This document shows positions 36,261-46,259 of a stretch of 64,000 nucleotides of DNA, in pieces. The position numbers and the translations under genes are program-made. Positions within the stretch are counted from its first letter, which is position 1. Each line of letters opens with the position of its first letter. Under the pieces are notes generated by a model, which made no database searches, was not told the origin of the DNA, and saw only the letters and a program-made list of their open reading frames with translations. The stretch comes from Cyclina sinensis (Eukaryota > Mollusca > Bivalvia > Venerida > Veneridae), in assembly GCA_012932295.1 (NCBI GenBank), contig JAAONU010000078.1, positions 62,001 to 126,000 on the forward strand. Reading direction: 5' to 3'.

Positions 36261-37110
36261 TGGTGTCTAACATATTTGACTTTGGCATTGGGTTAATAAT
36301 TCCTTCACACTAGTCTTAAACAACAATCTTTATTATTTCCAGTTTTCTTAATAATAGCCTTTTTTTAACCTCAAGGAAGGAAAAATATGTTCACTGAACT
36401 CTGGAACATATGTTTTACTAAGAAAGCTAGTGTTATTTTAGTATTATAGTTTGTACCCTGATCATCATTATAGAATTTTTCAAAACTTTCTTTCCACCTT
36501 TCCATGAAATTTACTGGATTCGAATTAAAAGAATCATTATCATCAACAATTTCTAAAAGAATAAATCTATTTTTATTTGAGTTAATACCTATTTTTCCAA
36601 TAGATTTTCAGATTTTTTATCATTCTCAACATAAGACAATAATTCTACCTGTAAAGTATAGGAGTATTTCCGTTAATAACGCTGAACAGCTTAATAAAGT
36701 TTTTCCTTAAGATGTTTTACTACATCATATATTGTTTTTCTATATAAACAGGAAAAAATTCAAACACTTTTACTCAGCTGAGCATGCAATGTTCCATAAT
36801 TCAGTCAGTTCATCACATCACCAAGGTTTTCCTCATCCACGTTTCAACGGTTCTTCTCGATATACAGTTACTGTTAGCAGCTTCTTTATGAGAAATATTT
36901 TTTATCATTTCAGTTTTGATCACTTTATATAGTGATATATAACATTGATCAATACAGTCTTGATTGAGCAAGTCCTGTTCCATATCATTAAATGACTGAA
37001 ACAACCTGTGTCACAGTATTATCATCCTACAAAAAATCAGGTATTTTATCATTTGCAAATCTGGTTTGGCCATCACTCTTGGACAATGAAACCGGTGAAC
37101 AGTTCAAGTT

Positions 37111-37351
37111 AACAGTGAATGATCGATGATAAATACCAGATGGTTGTTGGAAATTTATCTAATTAACAAGATATGCAGGGCAAGATACTGTAAAATTATC
37201 CAATAGATGTAGATCTGAATGGCTTATTCATAACAGTGAATGATCGATGATTAATACCAGATGGCTGTTGGAAATTTATCTAATTAACAAGATATGCAGG
37301 GCAAGATACTGTAAAATTATCCAATAGATGTAGATCTGAAAGGCTTATTCA
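37111..37351. repeat. 121-bp tandem duplication
   Basis: AACAGTGAATGATCGATGAT starts at 37111, and a near-identical copy starts at 37232. The two units are almost identical throughout and lie in the endonuclease-end part of the minus-strand LINE. Confidence 0.9.
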
Positions 37352-38189
37352 ACTTGATTGAAACTGGTTGACAAAATCTTGAAGTAAAATTTTAGCAAAT
37401 GTTAAATAAATCAGTCTACATACTTCTTGGAAAAATAAAAAAAACATGGTTTTAACTTTGAAAATTTTCTGATCAAGAGAGTACTTAATTTGCTTTACAC
37501 TTTACACTATGCACTGCACTTTATTTTATAATTGCCTACTCTTTTAAGAGCTAGTGGTAGCTACTTCCGTTAAACTGTATTGTCAGACGTGTAATTTTGG
37601 TAACAATAAATGAAGCACAAAATCTCCCAAGTTTCTTGAAAGCAAACAACATATTGTCGCAGCCATTTTATTAATTTCTCGAACCGGCGAAATCAGGCAC
37701 TTGTATGACTATTCAGTCAAAGATCAAGACATTTGTAGAAGTAATCAGGTTAAGGAAACTTCTGTCTTATAACAGTAACAACACAAGCAGGAATGCAAAC
37801 TCATTGTTCTCACCTAGCTTTTCACTACGGAGCATCCATAATACAAACTAGCATGAGATTGTGCGTGCATCTGCTCACAGTACTCACATTCACAAATATA
37901 CTCAAAAGCAAAAGAAACTATACGTGTATATTTTTATTTTTTTAAATGAAAAAGAATAAAATGAAACTGGTACTTTTTTGTCGATACACACGATATTGAA
38001 AAACAGCCACTTAATAATTTCCAAAACCAGCTTTCCATAACGATGTTAGGGCACTGGTATATGGTTTGCATGAAATTCACGTGTTTGTGTAATCATAGGA
38101 TTGAAGCTCATTTTTTCTTGCTATTTGAAACTATAACTTTCAATAAAACAGAAAACACAGGGACAAATTGTTGCATTAATCTTTGCGTT
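37352..38189. other. Spacer, no gene seen
   Basis: No supported feature. Confidence 0.4.
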
Positions 38190-38945
38190 ATGGCAAGGCT
38201 AACGCAAATTGAGCGTGAGCGCGTTATTGCAATGTTGCAATGCAACAGAACAACTGAGGAGATAGCGATGACGTTTAGATATACCAGAGCGACGATTATT
38301 TCATTACGCAGGCGCTTTCAGCAATCTGGAGTAACATCAGACAGAACTCGCACTGGTAGCCCGAGGGTCACAACAGCAGGAGATGACAATTACATTCGTA
38401 TGACATCGTAACGTAACTATTTTCAACCCGCCACCGTCACTGCTGCAACTCTCCTGGGACGTCGCGTTAACGCAGACACTGTACGGAGACACCTACGTGT
38501 CTTCGGAATTTGTCTCAGAACCGTGGACCTACTCTTACACCAAGGCACCGTCGCGCACGGTTATGGCAGGCGCAGAAGCACTTACGTTGGAGACGTGCTG
38601 AATGGAATAACGATTAGCGATGAGACGCGCATTTGTTTGCACCAGGGTCATGGGCGTACACGAGTGTATCGACGTCGAAGAGAACGTTATTCCGATGCGT
38701 GCGTGATAGAGACTGACCGATTTTGAGGTGGTATCGTTATGGACTTTGGCGGAATACGCGGTGGTCAAAAGACGTCACTCGTCGTTTCCCATGGCAACCT
38801 AAACGCACAGCGTTACAGGCACGAGGTTCTAGCACCAGAGCTCATACATTCATAAACCGCAACGGGCCTGGTCTTACGTTTCAACAAGAAAACGCGAGAC
38901 CACACACAGCCAGATTAGCATATTTTAATGCAATAAATAGACATT
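38190..38945 (+). pseudogene. Tc1/mariner-type transposase pseudogene, 3'-truncated
   Basis: The ATG at 38190 opens MARLTQIERERVIAML, a typical N-terminal helix-turn-helix start for this superfamily. DRTRTGSPR (GRPR-like hook), DTVRRHLR, ISDETRICL (first catalytic Asp region), RTRVYRRRRERY, GGIVMDFGGI and QQENARPHTARL follow. In the last motif the second catalytic residue is Glu (GAA, 38888-38890) instead of the expected Asp of QQDN. The frame is interrupted by TAA at 38409-38411, by a TGA near 38724 and by frame changes. The reading is lost after about 38945, before the third acidic residue, so the copy is truncated and inactive. It differs from the other two Tc1 families in this window. Confidence 0.85.
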
Positions 38946-38949
38946 CTTC

Positions 38950-39645
38950 CAATTATCGTAATCGTTATTAACTAAGTTGAACTTATTACGTCACAGCCTA
39001 AATGGTCACGTTATAAAGATGGCTCGTTCTATCGGGTTGACAAGGACTGAAAAATCACTGCTTTTGATTGAGCGTTCCTAAATAAATATTTTTTCAATAA
39101 TCGTAAAATTTTCAAAACTTAACAATAAATGCACAAACTTTAGTGCACAAACAATACAGCAGAAAAACATTCTGTCCATTTGACTTCCTTTTGAACACTG
39201 CCCAACAGGTGCAAACAAACAAACGGATTTTTAAATGGCATTGAAGGAATACCGGACTTGGTGAACTTCCCTCTGTATAGCACACTGCTTCGTTGTGTTA
39301 CCGATTAATGAAAAAACAATCACCGAACCATGGGAATATAATGTGAAGGGATCGAGTTCATACCCACATTTTGTTATTTGCAATATGGAGCTCTCCAATC
39401 GAGACGAGATGCAATAAAGTAACTGCAAAAACAAGTGCACAGAGACAATAGACTGATGTTATGAATAATTTCTGAATAATTAGTTTGTAATAAGTTTGTT
39501 GTCTGTTACTAAATCGGTAAAATATATATTCATGAATACGATTTAGAACGAGAGACATGAAAGTAATGTTCTCATTCTTCTGTATAAATTCGAAATATTA
39601 AACAAAGCAGAAGATAGCCTTTCATTCAAATAATCTTATCTACAC
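38950..39645. other. Spacer, no gene seen
   Basis: No supported feature; short minus-strand frames lack motifs. Confidence 0.4.
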
Positions 39646-39649
39646 TTTG

Positions 39650-40495
39650 CAAACAATTCCATTTACACTATTCGAACAGTTCAATCTATACTGTACGAAC
39701 AATTCCATCTACACTATGTGAACAATTCCATCCACACTATGCGAATAATTCCATCTATACTATACGAACAACTCCATCTATACTATACGAATCAACTCCA
39801 TCTACACTATGTGAACAATTCAATCTACACTATACGACAACTATTCCATCTATACTATACGAACAACTTCCATCTACACTATGCCAACTATTCCATCTTT
39901 ACTATACGAACAATTCCATCTACACTATGCGCACAACTCCATCTATACTACACGAACCACTCTATCTACACAATGCGAACAACTCCATCTATATATACGA
40001 ACAATTCTACCTACACTATGCGAACAACTCTATCTACACTAAGCGAACAATAACGTCTACACTTTGAGAACAATTCCATCTATATTATACGAACAATTCC
40101 ATCTATACTATTCAAAAAACTCCATCTACACTTCGCAAACAATTCCATCTATACTATACGAACAACTCCATCTACACTATGCGAACACTTCAATCAAAAC
40201 TATACGAACAACTCCATTAACACTTTGCGAACAATTCCATCTGCTCAAACTTCAATCTATACTATACGAACAACTTCATCTTCACTATGCGAATCAACTC
40301 CATATATACTATACGAACAACTCCATCTACACTATGTGAACAATTCCATCTACACTATGCGAACAACTCCATCTACACTATACGAACAATTCCATCTACA
40401 CTATACGAACAACTCCATCTACACTCTACGAACAATTCCATCTACACTATGCGAACAATTCCATCTATACTTTACGAACAATTCCATTTACGAGG
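39650..40495. repeat. 23-bp minisatellite, about 37 units
   Basis: Head-to-tail units read CAATTCCATCTACACTATGCGAA with common variants (CTCC for TTCC, ATACT for ACACT, TACGAA for GCGAA). Because 23 is not a multiple of three, all plus frames cycle through the same 23-residue peptide (SIYTMRT, IPSILYEQ, LHLHYT) every 69 bp. This explains the overlapping open frames at 39718-40617. I do not call them genes. Confidence 0.95.
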
Positions 40496-40499
40496 CAAA

Positions 40500-41200
40500 A
40501 TGCAGTGCACATTATAAATGTCCATTTGCATTTTTATCAAATTTCTATGATAAAAACATGTCAATACGTATAAAACGTTTTGTCTTGCGAAAGTGTTCTG
40601 CATGTTTTGAAAGTTAGTTTTCCAAACAGTCTATTAGCACGAGAGTTATTGAAAGATTGGTTAATAATTCATTTTATCAAAATGAAAAAGCGAAGTAGGC
40701 GAAACTGTTTTCACATAAAATGAGTAGATAATAAGAATGAACCTGATAACCTGATAACTTGGCTTCTGTTGAATGTTACTTTTTAAGAAATCATAAGATA
40801 TTACTAATGTAAAATTAATGAAGAGAGCATTAGTCTTATTCTAAATATGTATGAAACTTCAAATTTTAAGAGTTCTATATATGTTCATTAGTTAGTTTGT
40901 ACGAGACGTTTTATTTTCGTAATATCGTTTTACAATTTTCAGTTTACCATTTTATCTCTACTTGCACTGGCAGATATTACAGGATATACATATTACAAAT
41001 GAGCACAATTATTTACATATTCAATTCATTTCACCAACCACTCAAATTACTCAAATATTACTTAGTCACTCAGTTTTATACAAAGTAGCCTATAGAATAA
41101 TCGGAAAATCATCTGCTTTTTGGTTAGTTTCAAAGCTATATGATAATACAGGATAACATATAAACCGTTCAATTTTATTTTGGGGACTTCAGATCAAGGA
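40500..41200. other. Spacer, no gene seen
   Basis: No supported feature. Confidence 0.4.
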
Positions 41201-41279
41201 GAAAGATGTATACCTAGGTGAGATGTACGCAGCACATCCTCTGTATACCCAAGGCAAAATCTTGACATTGCATCATCTT

Positions 41280-42790
41280 AGGTGACCTTGACCTCTGACC
41301 CAGTGACCTTGTTCATGTGCATGACACGAAGTCTCATGATGAACTTTTGTGATTTAAAAACTCAATTCATGTTATTTGAACATTTTGATATTTTTATTTG
41401 ATCTTTGACCTCTTGTGACCTTGACCTCCATTTTGCGCAAGACAACTCAACTCACTATGGAGAACATTTGTTATAACTTATATAAAAATCCATCCATGTA
41501 TAAAGAAATATACTCACAAATGAATGTTTTGATTTGTTATTTGACCTTTGACCCTGAAGTAAGACCTTGACCTTTACCACAGACACCTGAATTTTATTGC
41601 GCGACACTCCGCCTCACTATGGAGAACATTTTCCAAGTTATATTAAAATCCGAACATGTATGTAGAAGTTACGCTCCGAACACGGGTATTGAGCTGACCC
41701 TCCAAGTGTGACCTTGACCTTTGAGCGGCGGACCTGGGTTTTGCATGTGACACACCACCCCATCATTGTGAACATTTGTATCAAACTATTTTGTAATCCT
41801 TCAAAGGATGAGCAATATATAGACCGGACAAATCTAGACAGACACACGGACTGACAGGACGCACATACACCTAACCACAAAAAGTGAAAAGTAGCGACTA
41901 AGTCTACCTCACCACAAGAGGGCTCAACAATTTCAAAATTCTCTGACCCTTTAGCATAATAATTTAAAGCATAAGCAAGATACAGCGACAACAAACAAAT
42001 TTTAATATTTTTATTTGACCTTTGACCTCTTGTGACCTTGACCTTCTTTTTGCTCGAGACAACTCAACTCAACATGGAGAACATTTGTGCTAAGTTATAT
42101 TAAAATCCATCCATGTATATAGAAGTTATACTCTCAAATGAATGTTTTGTTTTGTTATTTGATATTTCATCTCTAAATATGACCTTGACCTTGCCACAGA
42201 CACTTCAATTTTTCAAATCCTCTGACCACTAAGCATAATACTTCAAAGCATAAGCAAGATACAACGCCATCAAACAAATTTTAATATTTTATTTGACCTT
42301 TGACCTCTTGTGACCTTGACCTTGACCTTCATTTTGCGCGAGATTATTCAACACAACATGGAGAACTTTTGTGCTAAGTTATATTAAAATCCATCCATGT
42401 ATATAGAAGTTAAACTCACAAATGAATGTTTCATTTTGTTATTTGACTTTGACCCTTGTGTGACCTTGACCTTTGCCACAGACACCTGAATTTTTCGCGC
42501 AACACTCCGCCTCACTATGAAAAATATTCTTCCTAAGTTATTTTAAAATCCCTCCATGCATGTAGAAGTTACGCTCCTGACACGGGTTTTGCGCTGACCC
42601 CCCAAGTTTGACATTGACCTTTGAGCGGCGGACCTGGGTTTTGTGTGCTACATACAACCCCATCATAGTTGAACATTTGTACCAAATAATTTTGTAATCC
42701 TTCAAAGAATGAGCAAGATATAGACTGGCCAAATCCGGACGGACGCACATACACCGAACCATACGCCAAAAAGTTGCGACTAAGTCGAGC
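41280..42790. repeat. Tandem dispersed repeats rich in TGACCTTGACC
   Basis: A ~270-300-bp module starting near TATTTGACCTTTGACCTCTT and containing CATGGAGAACATTTGT and AAATCCATCCATGTATATAG occurs at about 41393, 42008 and 42290. A second module (ACACGGGT.TTG.GCTGACCC...GAGCGGCGGACCTGGGTTTT) occurs at 41680-41830 and 42580-42770. The array ends in GACGGACGCACATACACC. Non-coding; the open minus-strand frames at 41638-41994 and 42538-42769 are reads through it. Confidence 0.8.
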
Positions 42791-42799
42791 TCACCGCAA

Positions 42800-43000
42800 G
42801 CGGTAAAAATTAAAAAAATCTTTTCTGAAAAGCATAAGGCCTAGAGCATTATTTTGTATTTAGCATCATCCAGTAGACCTCTACCAAAGTTGCTTAAATT
42901 ATGGCCCCAGAGTCAAAACTGGCTGCAAGCTTGGAGTCAATTTGTTATTGCATTTGCCTACAGTTACTCTCGCTAACAAATATTTCAGCAACTGTAGACA
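42800..43000. repeat. Dispersed repeat fragment
   Basis: TCTTTTCTGAAAAGCATAAGG, split here as TCTTTTCTGAAAAGCA and TAAGGCCTAGAGC, resembles the TCTGAAACCACAAGGCCTAG module at 28480 and 59430. Probably the same dispersed family. Confidence 0.4.
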
Positions 43001-43079
43001 GGAGCTAAGGTCCTCTTGTTGAGCTTTTAACAATAATTATCGTTTTAAGAGCTAGTGTTAGATTTTCCAAGTTCTTTGT

Positions 43080-43290
43080 TTTAAATCATTAGTGTTTTAA
43101 AAGTCTTATGTCTTTATTGTTAAATCATAAGTGTTAAGTGATAAGTCCTAAATGTTAAGTGTTGTTATATCTGATTTAGATTGTTAAGTGTTCAATAATA
43201 AATCCTTCGTGTTAAGTCTTTTATATCTGTGATTTAAGTGTTAAGTCCTAACTGTTTTATCTGTGATTTAAAGATGAATGCTAGTTTCTC
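43080..43290. repeat. Degenerate AAGTGTTAAGTCCTAA-type repeat
   Basis: Irregular repetition of GTTAAGTG and TAAGTCCTAA. A related short stretch (AAGTCGTAAGTCCTAAATG) lies at 46200-46255. Confidence 0.55.
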
Positions 43291-43945
43291 ACTTTTTAGG
43301 CTAAACCTTTTTTAATCTTTTATTTCGATTTTCATCTGCAAATATAACAAAAAGATAGTATTACAATACATTACATGAAAAAGCGGATCCTTCATGACCC
43401 AATAATGTATTATATATACAGTGAAGTTAGTAGTTTTTTTAGAAAAAAAAAAGAAAAGATAAGAAATAAGAAGGAAGGTAAAGAAAAAATACATACAGTG
43501 TTTTAAGAGAAGGTTGAAAAATTTTGAGAACAAAAGAGTAAGGCAAGAGTGAGTCCCAAATCAAGATAGTCTTATATAATATTTAAGAATGTAAGAAGTT
43601 TTTTAGTTTTTCATTTTATTTTTTTTATTTTTTTTTTCGATCGTTTCCATACTGTAATGTGTATTTTATATGTGTTTTTTATGCATTTTTCTTTGAATAG
43701 ATGTATGACAATTTAATTTGATGTTGTGGGGCTTATTTATGCTAATCATAAGAATTACAAAGATGAATGTGAAAAATATATTTTGATTATTTCAAAAAGG
43801 ACTATTTACTATTGTGTTGAGTAATTTTATTCTTAGAGAGAGCTATTTCTTTTTCTATATTAATTCTGAGTATAAGAAATCTTTGAATGTTTCAAAGTGT
43901 CACAGGACCGATATTGATGATATGGTTACTAACGTACTATCACCA

Positions 43946-44018
43946 GCCCGGGTAGCTCAGTTGGTAGAGCACCTGACTTGCAAGTGGGGGGTCGCGGGTT
44001 CGAGTCCCGCCCTGGGTA
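43946..44018 (+). tRNA. tRNA-Ala(UGC)-like gene or derived sequence, unit 1
   Basis: The 73-nt cloverleaf has acceptor GCCCGGG/CCTGGGT with two G-U pairs, D stem GCTC/GAGC, anticodon loop CTTGCAA (anticodon TGC), and T arm GCGGG-TTCGAGT-CCCGC. Box A TAGCTCAGTTGG and box B GGTTCGAGTCC both match polymerase III consensus exactly. The anticodon stem is weak (A-G closing mismatch and G-T pairs). The same sequence recurs 274 bp away in a matching context, so it is more likely part of a mobile repeat than a working tRNA gene. Confidence 0.6.
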
Positions 44019-44219
44019 AATGATTTTTCTGACCCCGCGACACTGGCGCCCAACGTAAATAACCTACGTTATAATATGGCTACTGCTTCGGCACCTCGAA
44101 AAACGTTTCACAATATTCTCTGTGACTCTAAGAATTCGGGACGAATTCTAAATTTGGAGGGGGTATATGTAGCCGGGTACAGGTTTATAGGTGATTAATC
44201 GTTAAATCAGCACCGTGTG

Positions 44220-44292
44220 GCCCGGGTAGCTCAGTTGGTAGAACACCTGACTTGCAAGCAGGGGGTCGCGGGTTTGAATCCGGCCCTGGGTG
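44220..44292 (+). tRNA. tRNA-Ala(UGC)-like sequence, unit 2
   Basis: Aligned without gaps to 43946-44018, and very similar. The anticodon stem is better (CCTGA/GCAGG), but the D stem is damaged (GCTC/GAAC) and the T arm has GGTTTGAATCC and GCGGG/CCGGC. Box A TAGCTCAGTTGG is intact and box B has one mismatch. Probably a tRNA-derived promoter inside the second repeat of the miniature element. Confidence 0.5.
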
Positions 44293-45670
44293 ACTGATTT
44301 TTTTGAATCCGCGACATTGGCGCACAACGTGGTCTGTGACTGGTATAGTTTTTCTGATTTTCATTTCAAAAATATAATATTTTATCATTAGTATAATGTG
44401 ATCTATTGCCTTTATATTTTTGCCATCTTTTATAATCCCAAAATTTACAATTTCAAAATCCATTGTTATATTTTGGTTTTTATGTGCTAGAAACTTCAGT
44501 ACATTATTCCATATTATTTGTATATAGAATAGGTGTTCTAATTTTTCTTCATACATATTACAAAAGTTACATAAATTAGAACGGACAATTTTACATTTGA
44601 AAAGATAATCATTGGTTGGAATTATTCGCATTAAATACTTATATTGAAAGTTTCTTAATTTTGTGTCGATTGTTGTAATCAAAGGCTGTACATATATTTT
44701 CCCCCAATCTTATTGTTTATTTTCAAAAAATCTTTTCCATTTCATTTCCGATATTATATCGGGATTTTTGGATTGACCCATTTCTAGATTGTATAATAAT
44801 CTATTTGGGTTTTTTGAATCACTAATCCTTTTTAGCACTGTATCTTTTGGATTATTTACCAGTCCTTCATTTCTCATCATTTGTTTATAATTTTTCGGTT
44901 TTCTATTTATTAATTGTTGATATTTAAGAAAGTCAATAGTATCTAAATCATAAAAATATTTGAAATCTGCGAAGGTGTACTACTGGTTGGCTCTGTAGTC
45001 AAGAAGATGTTCTAGATATTTTATACCTTTTTTCATGCCAATTTTTATAATATAAGGTTTTATTATTCATTTTAATGTCAGAGTTATTCCAAATTATTTC
45101 TGTACCGATAGATTCTGTTGTTGATGGCTTTATTTTTATTTTATTCCAAGCTTTTAGAATATCTTTAAAAAAGGTGTTGTTTTGGCATAATATGTCTATA
45201 TCGTGTTCTTCTAAATTACATTCAAATATTAATTTACCACCTACTTTTTGCAATAGATTACTAGATTTATAAAAGATTTTCCAATCTCCGTTATTATTAT
45301 TATTATTATTCTTTTAACCCAACAGCGTTTTATTGATGTAATGAATTTTGGAATTTTGGAATATCTACCATTTTCAAACCTCCATGTTTGCAATCTTGAG
45401 TTTTTACATTTCTTTTAATCTTCTCGGGTTTTTTATCCCATAAGAAGGTATATGCTATCTTTGTAATTTCTTTTATCGTTTCGTCTGTGGGATTAGGTAA
45501 CACTGTAAAGGGATATATAAGTTTTGGTAATGCGAACGTTTTTATCACTGTAATTTTTCTTTATAACGTCAATTTTCTGTGTTCCCACTGTTTTAAACAG
45601 ATTTTGAAGTTTAATAATTTTGGCCCTAAGTTAAGTCGTAAATTTTCTTCTGCATTTTTAGGCTAAACCT

Positions 45671-46050
45671 ATTAGCTTGACTTCTCTAAGGATAAGGAAA
45701 GCTATTCTACATACCCTGCCACAAGGGCCTTTAAAGCCTTGGTTAAAGTCGTGCATGTACATACATCCATGGTAAAAGACTTAGGATTCTGAAACACCAA
45801 CCTCTGATTTAGTCCTTTAACTATATTTTGAATTAAGACAAAATTATGCACCTTTTTGAGTTTACAAAATCCTGGTTAAAGTTTGCATGTAAGATGATAA
45901 ATCCATTGTTAAAGTTTTGCATGGGATATGATATATCCAATGTTATAAGAGATTGTCTGAAATTTCAGATATATTATCCAGCCAATTAAGTAATGTTATA
46001 ACTTTGAATCCCATAACTTTTGGATGAATTAGGGCAAAAATATGCGTACA
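45671..46050. repeat. Dispersed non-coding repeat, LINE target
   Basis: Recurring phrases GGTTAAAG(T)...GCATGTA (45740, 45870, 45915) suggest a degenerate dispersed repeat. Its left part was displaced by the LINE insertion. No gene. Confidence 0.4.
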
Positions 46051-46057
46051 TTTGGGA

Positions 46058-46145
46058 CCGCCTCCGTGGTCTAGTGGTTCAGGCGAATCGCTAAGATCTC
46101 TCACTGATGGAGGGCTGTAGGTTTGAGCCTGCTACCGAGCATGGC
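46058..46145 (+). mobile_element. tRNA-like SINE head
   Basis: CCTCCGTGGTCTAGTGGTTC contains a box A-like TGGTCTAGTGG, and GGTTTGAGCCT about 50 bp later is a diverged box B. No convincing cloverleaf forms. The following GTGCCGGAGGAAGGGTGTTTAG may be the SINE body. Confidence 0.45.
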
Positions 46146-46259
46146 TCTTTATGTGAGAACATTTGGTATTTTGTGCCGGAGGAAGGGTGTTTAGTACTCT
46201 TAAGTTGTAAGTCGTAAGTGTCAAGTAAGTTAAAAGTCGTAAGTCCTAAATGTCCCTCC

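Larger units (their letters stand above)
33918..37351 (-). mobile_element. Minus-strand non-LTR retrotransposon (CR1/Jockey-like), decayed and interrupted
   Basis: Read from high to low coordinates: an endonuclease end with IIDHS (about 37110-37140), a linker ending RRTVETWMRKT (36813-37004), a KIGINSNKNRF...FMERWKESFEKF segment (36450-36620), RT fingers LLSDEQNGFRKGRSSS (about 35880-35935), motif A FIDFQKAYE (35787-35815), motif C YADD (34735-34746), and a C-terminal region with IQNRAM (about 34310) running to 33918. Frameshifts and stops are frequent. Motifs A and C are about 1.05 kb apart instead of the usual ~0.3 kb, because of an insert described separately. A poly-T inverted-repeat element interrupts it at about 36000-36260. 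Confidence 0.75.
43898..44324 (+). mobile_element. Miniature LTR-like element (TRIM-like) with two tRNA-Ala-like units
   Basis: Two similar ~145-150-bp blocks (43898-44042 and 44168-44316) each read TGT...[~50 bp]...tRNA-Ala-like 73-mer...TGATTTTT(C/T)TGA...CCGCGACA. Each starts TG and ends CA. Right after block 1 comes TGGCGCCCAACGT (44044-44056), identical to the start of the retroviral-type primer binding site for tRNA-Lys1,2. Before block 2 is a purine run GGAGGGGG (44156-44163), like a polypurine tract. The interior is only ~125 bp and non-coding. The flanks CAAAG (43893-43897) and CAACG (44325-44329) approximate a 5-bp target duplication within the LINE coding sequence. A second primer-site-like TTGGCGCACAACG follows block 2, so the exact right end is uncertain. 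Confidence 0.65.
43309..45654 (-). mobile_element. 5'-truncated L1-like LINE with 16-bp target-site duplication
   Basis: The perfect direct repeat TTTTTAGGCTAAACCT lies at 43293-43308 and 45655-45670. Immediately inside the left copy is a T-run, the A-tail of a minus-strand insertion. Inside the right copy the LINE protein begins abruptly in its C-terminal half. This is the signature of target-primed reverse transcription with 5' truncation. The insertion is about 2.35 kb, of which about 430 bp is a later element at 43898-44324. Confidence 0.9.
43800..45654 (-). pseudogene. L1-like LINE C-terminal coding remnant, split by an insertion
   Basis: Minus-strand remnants read NAEENLRLNLGPKL (about 45610-45650), TFALPKLIYPFTVLPNPTDE (45480-45545), HGGLKMVDIPKF (45340-45380), a zinc-knuckle CNFC-x8-H near 44570 whose last Cys is lost, and KIRKTIPVTDH ending near 44335. 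The frame then resumes on the far side of the tRNA-bearing insert with ETFKDFLYSEL and EIALSKNKITQH (about 43820-43895). The order parallels the C-terminal part of the plus-strand LINE at 3640-4990. RT catalytic motifs are absent because of 5' truncation. Several frameshifts are present. Confidence 0.8.

Noticed and set aside
39718..40617. Overlapping 76-130-codon frames
   Set aside because: They read through the 23-bp minisatellite; all frames give the same cycling peptide.
43814..44023. Plus-strand ORF ending in a VAQLVEHLTCKWGVAGSSPAL-type peptide (shown shortened: AQLVEHLTCKW)
   Set aside because: This peptide is a well-known false translation of tRNA sequence; here it is the tRNA-Ala-like unit.
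44185..44682. 165-codon minus-strand ORF
   Set aside because: The first part is LINE C-terminus; the end is translation of the inserted tRNA-bearing element.
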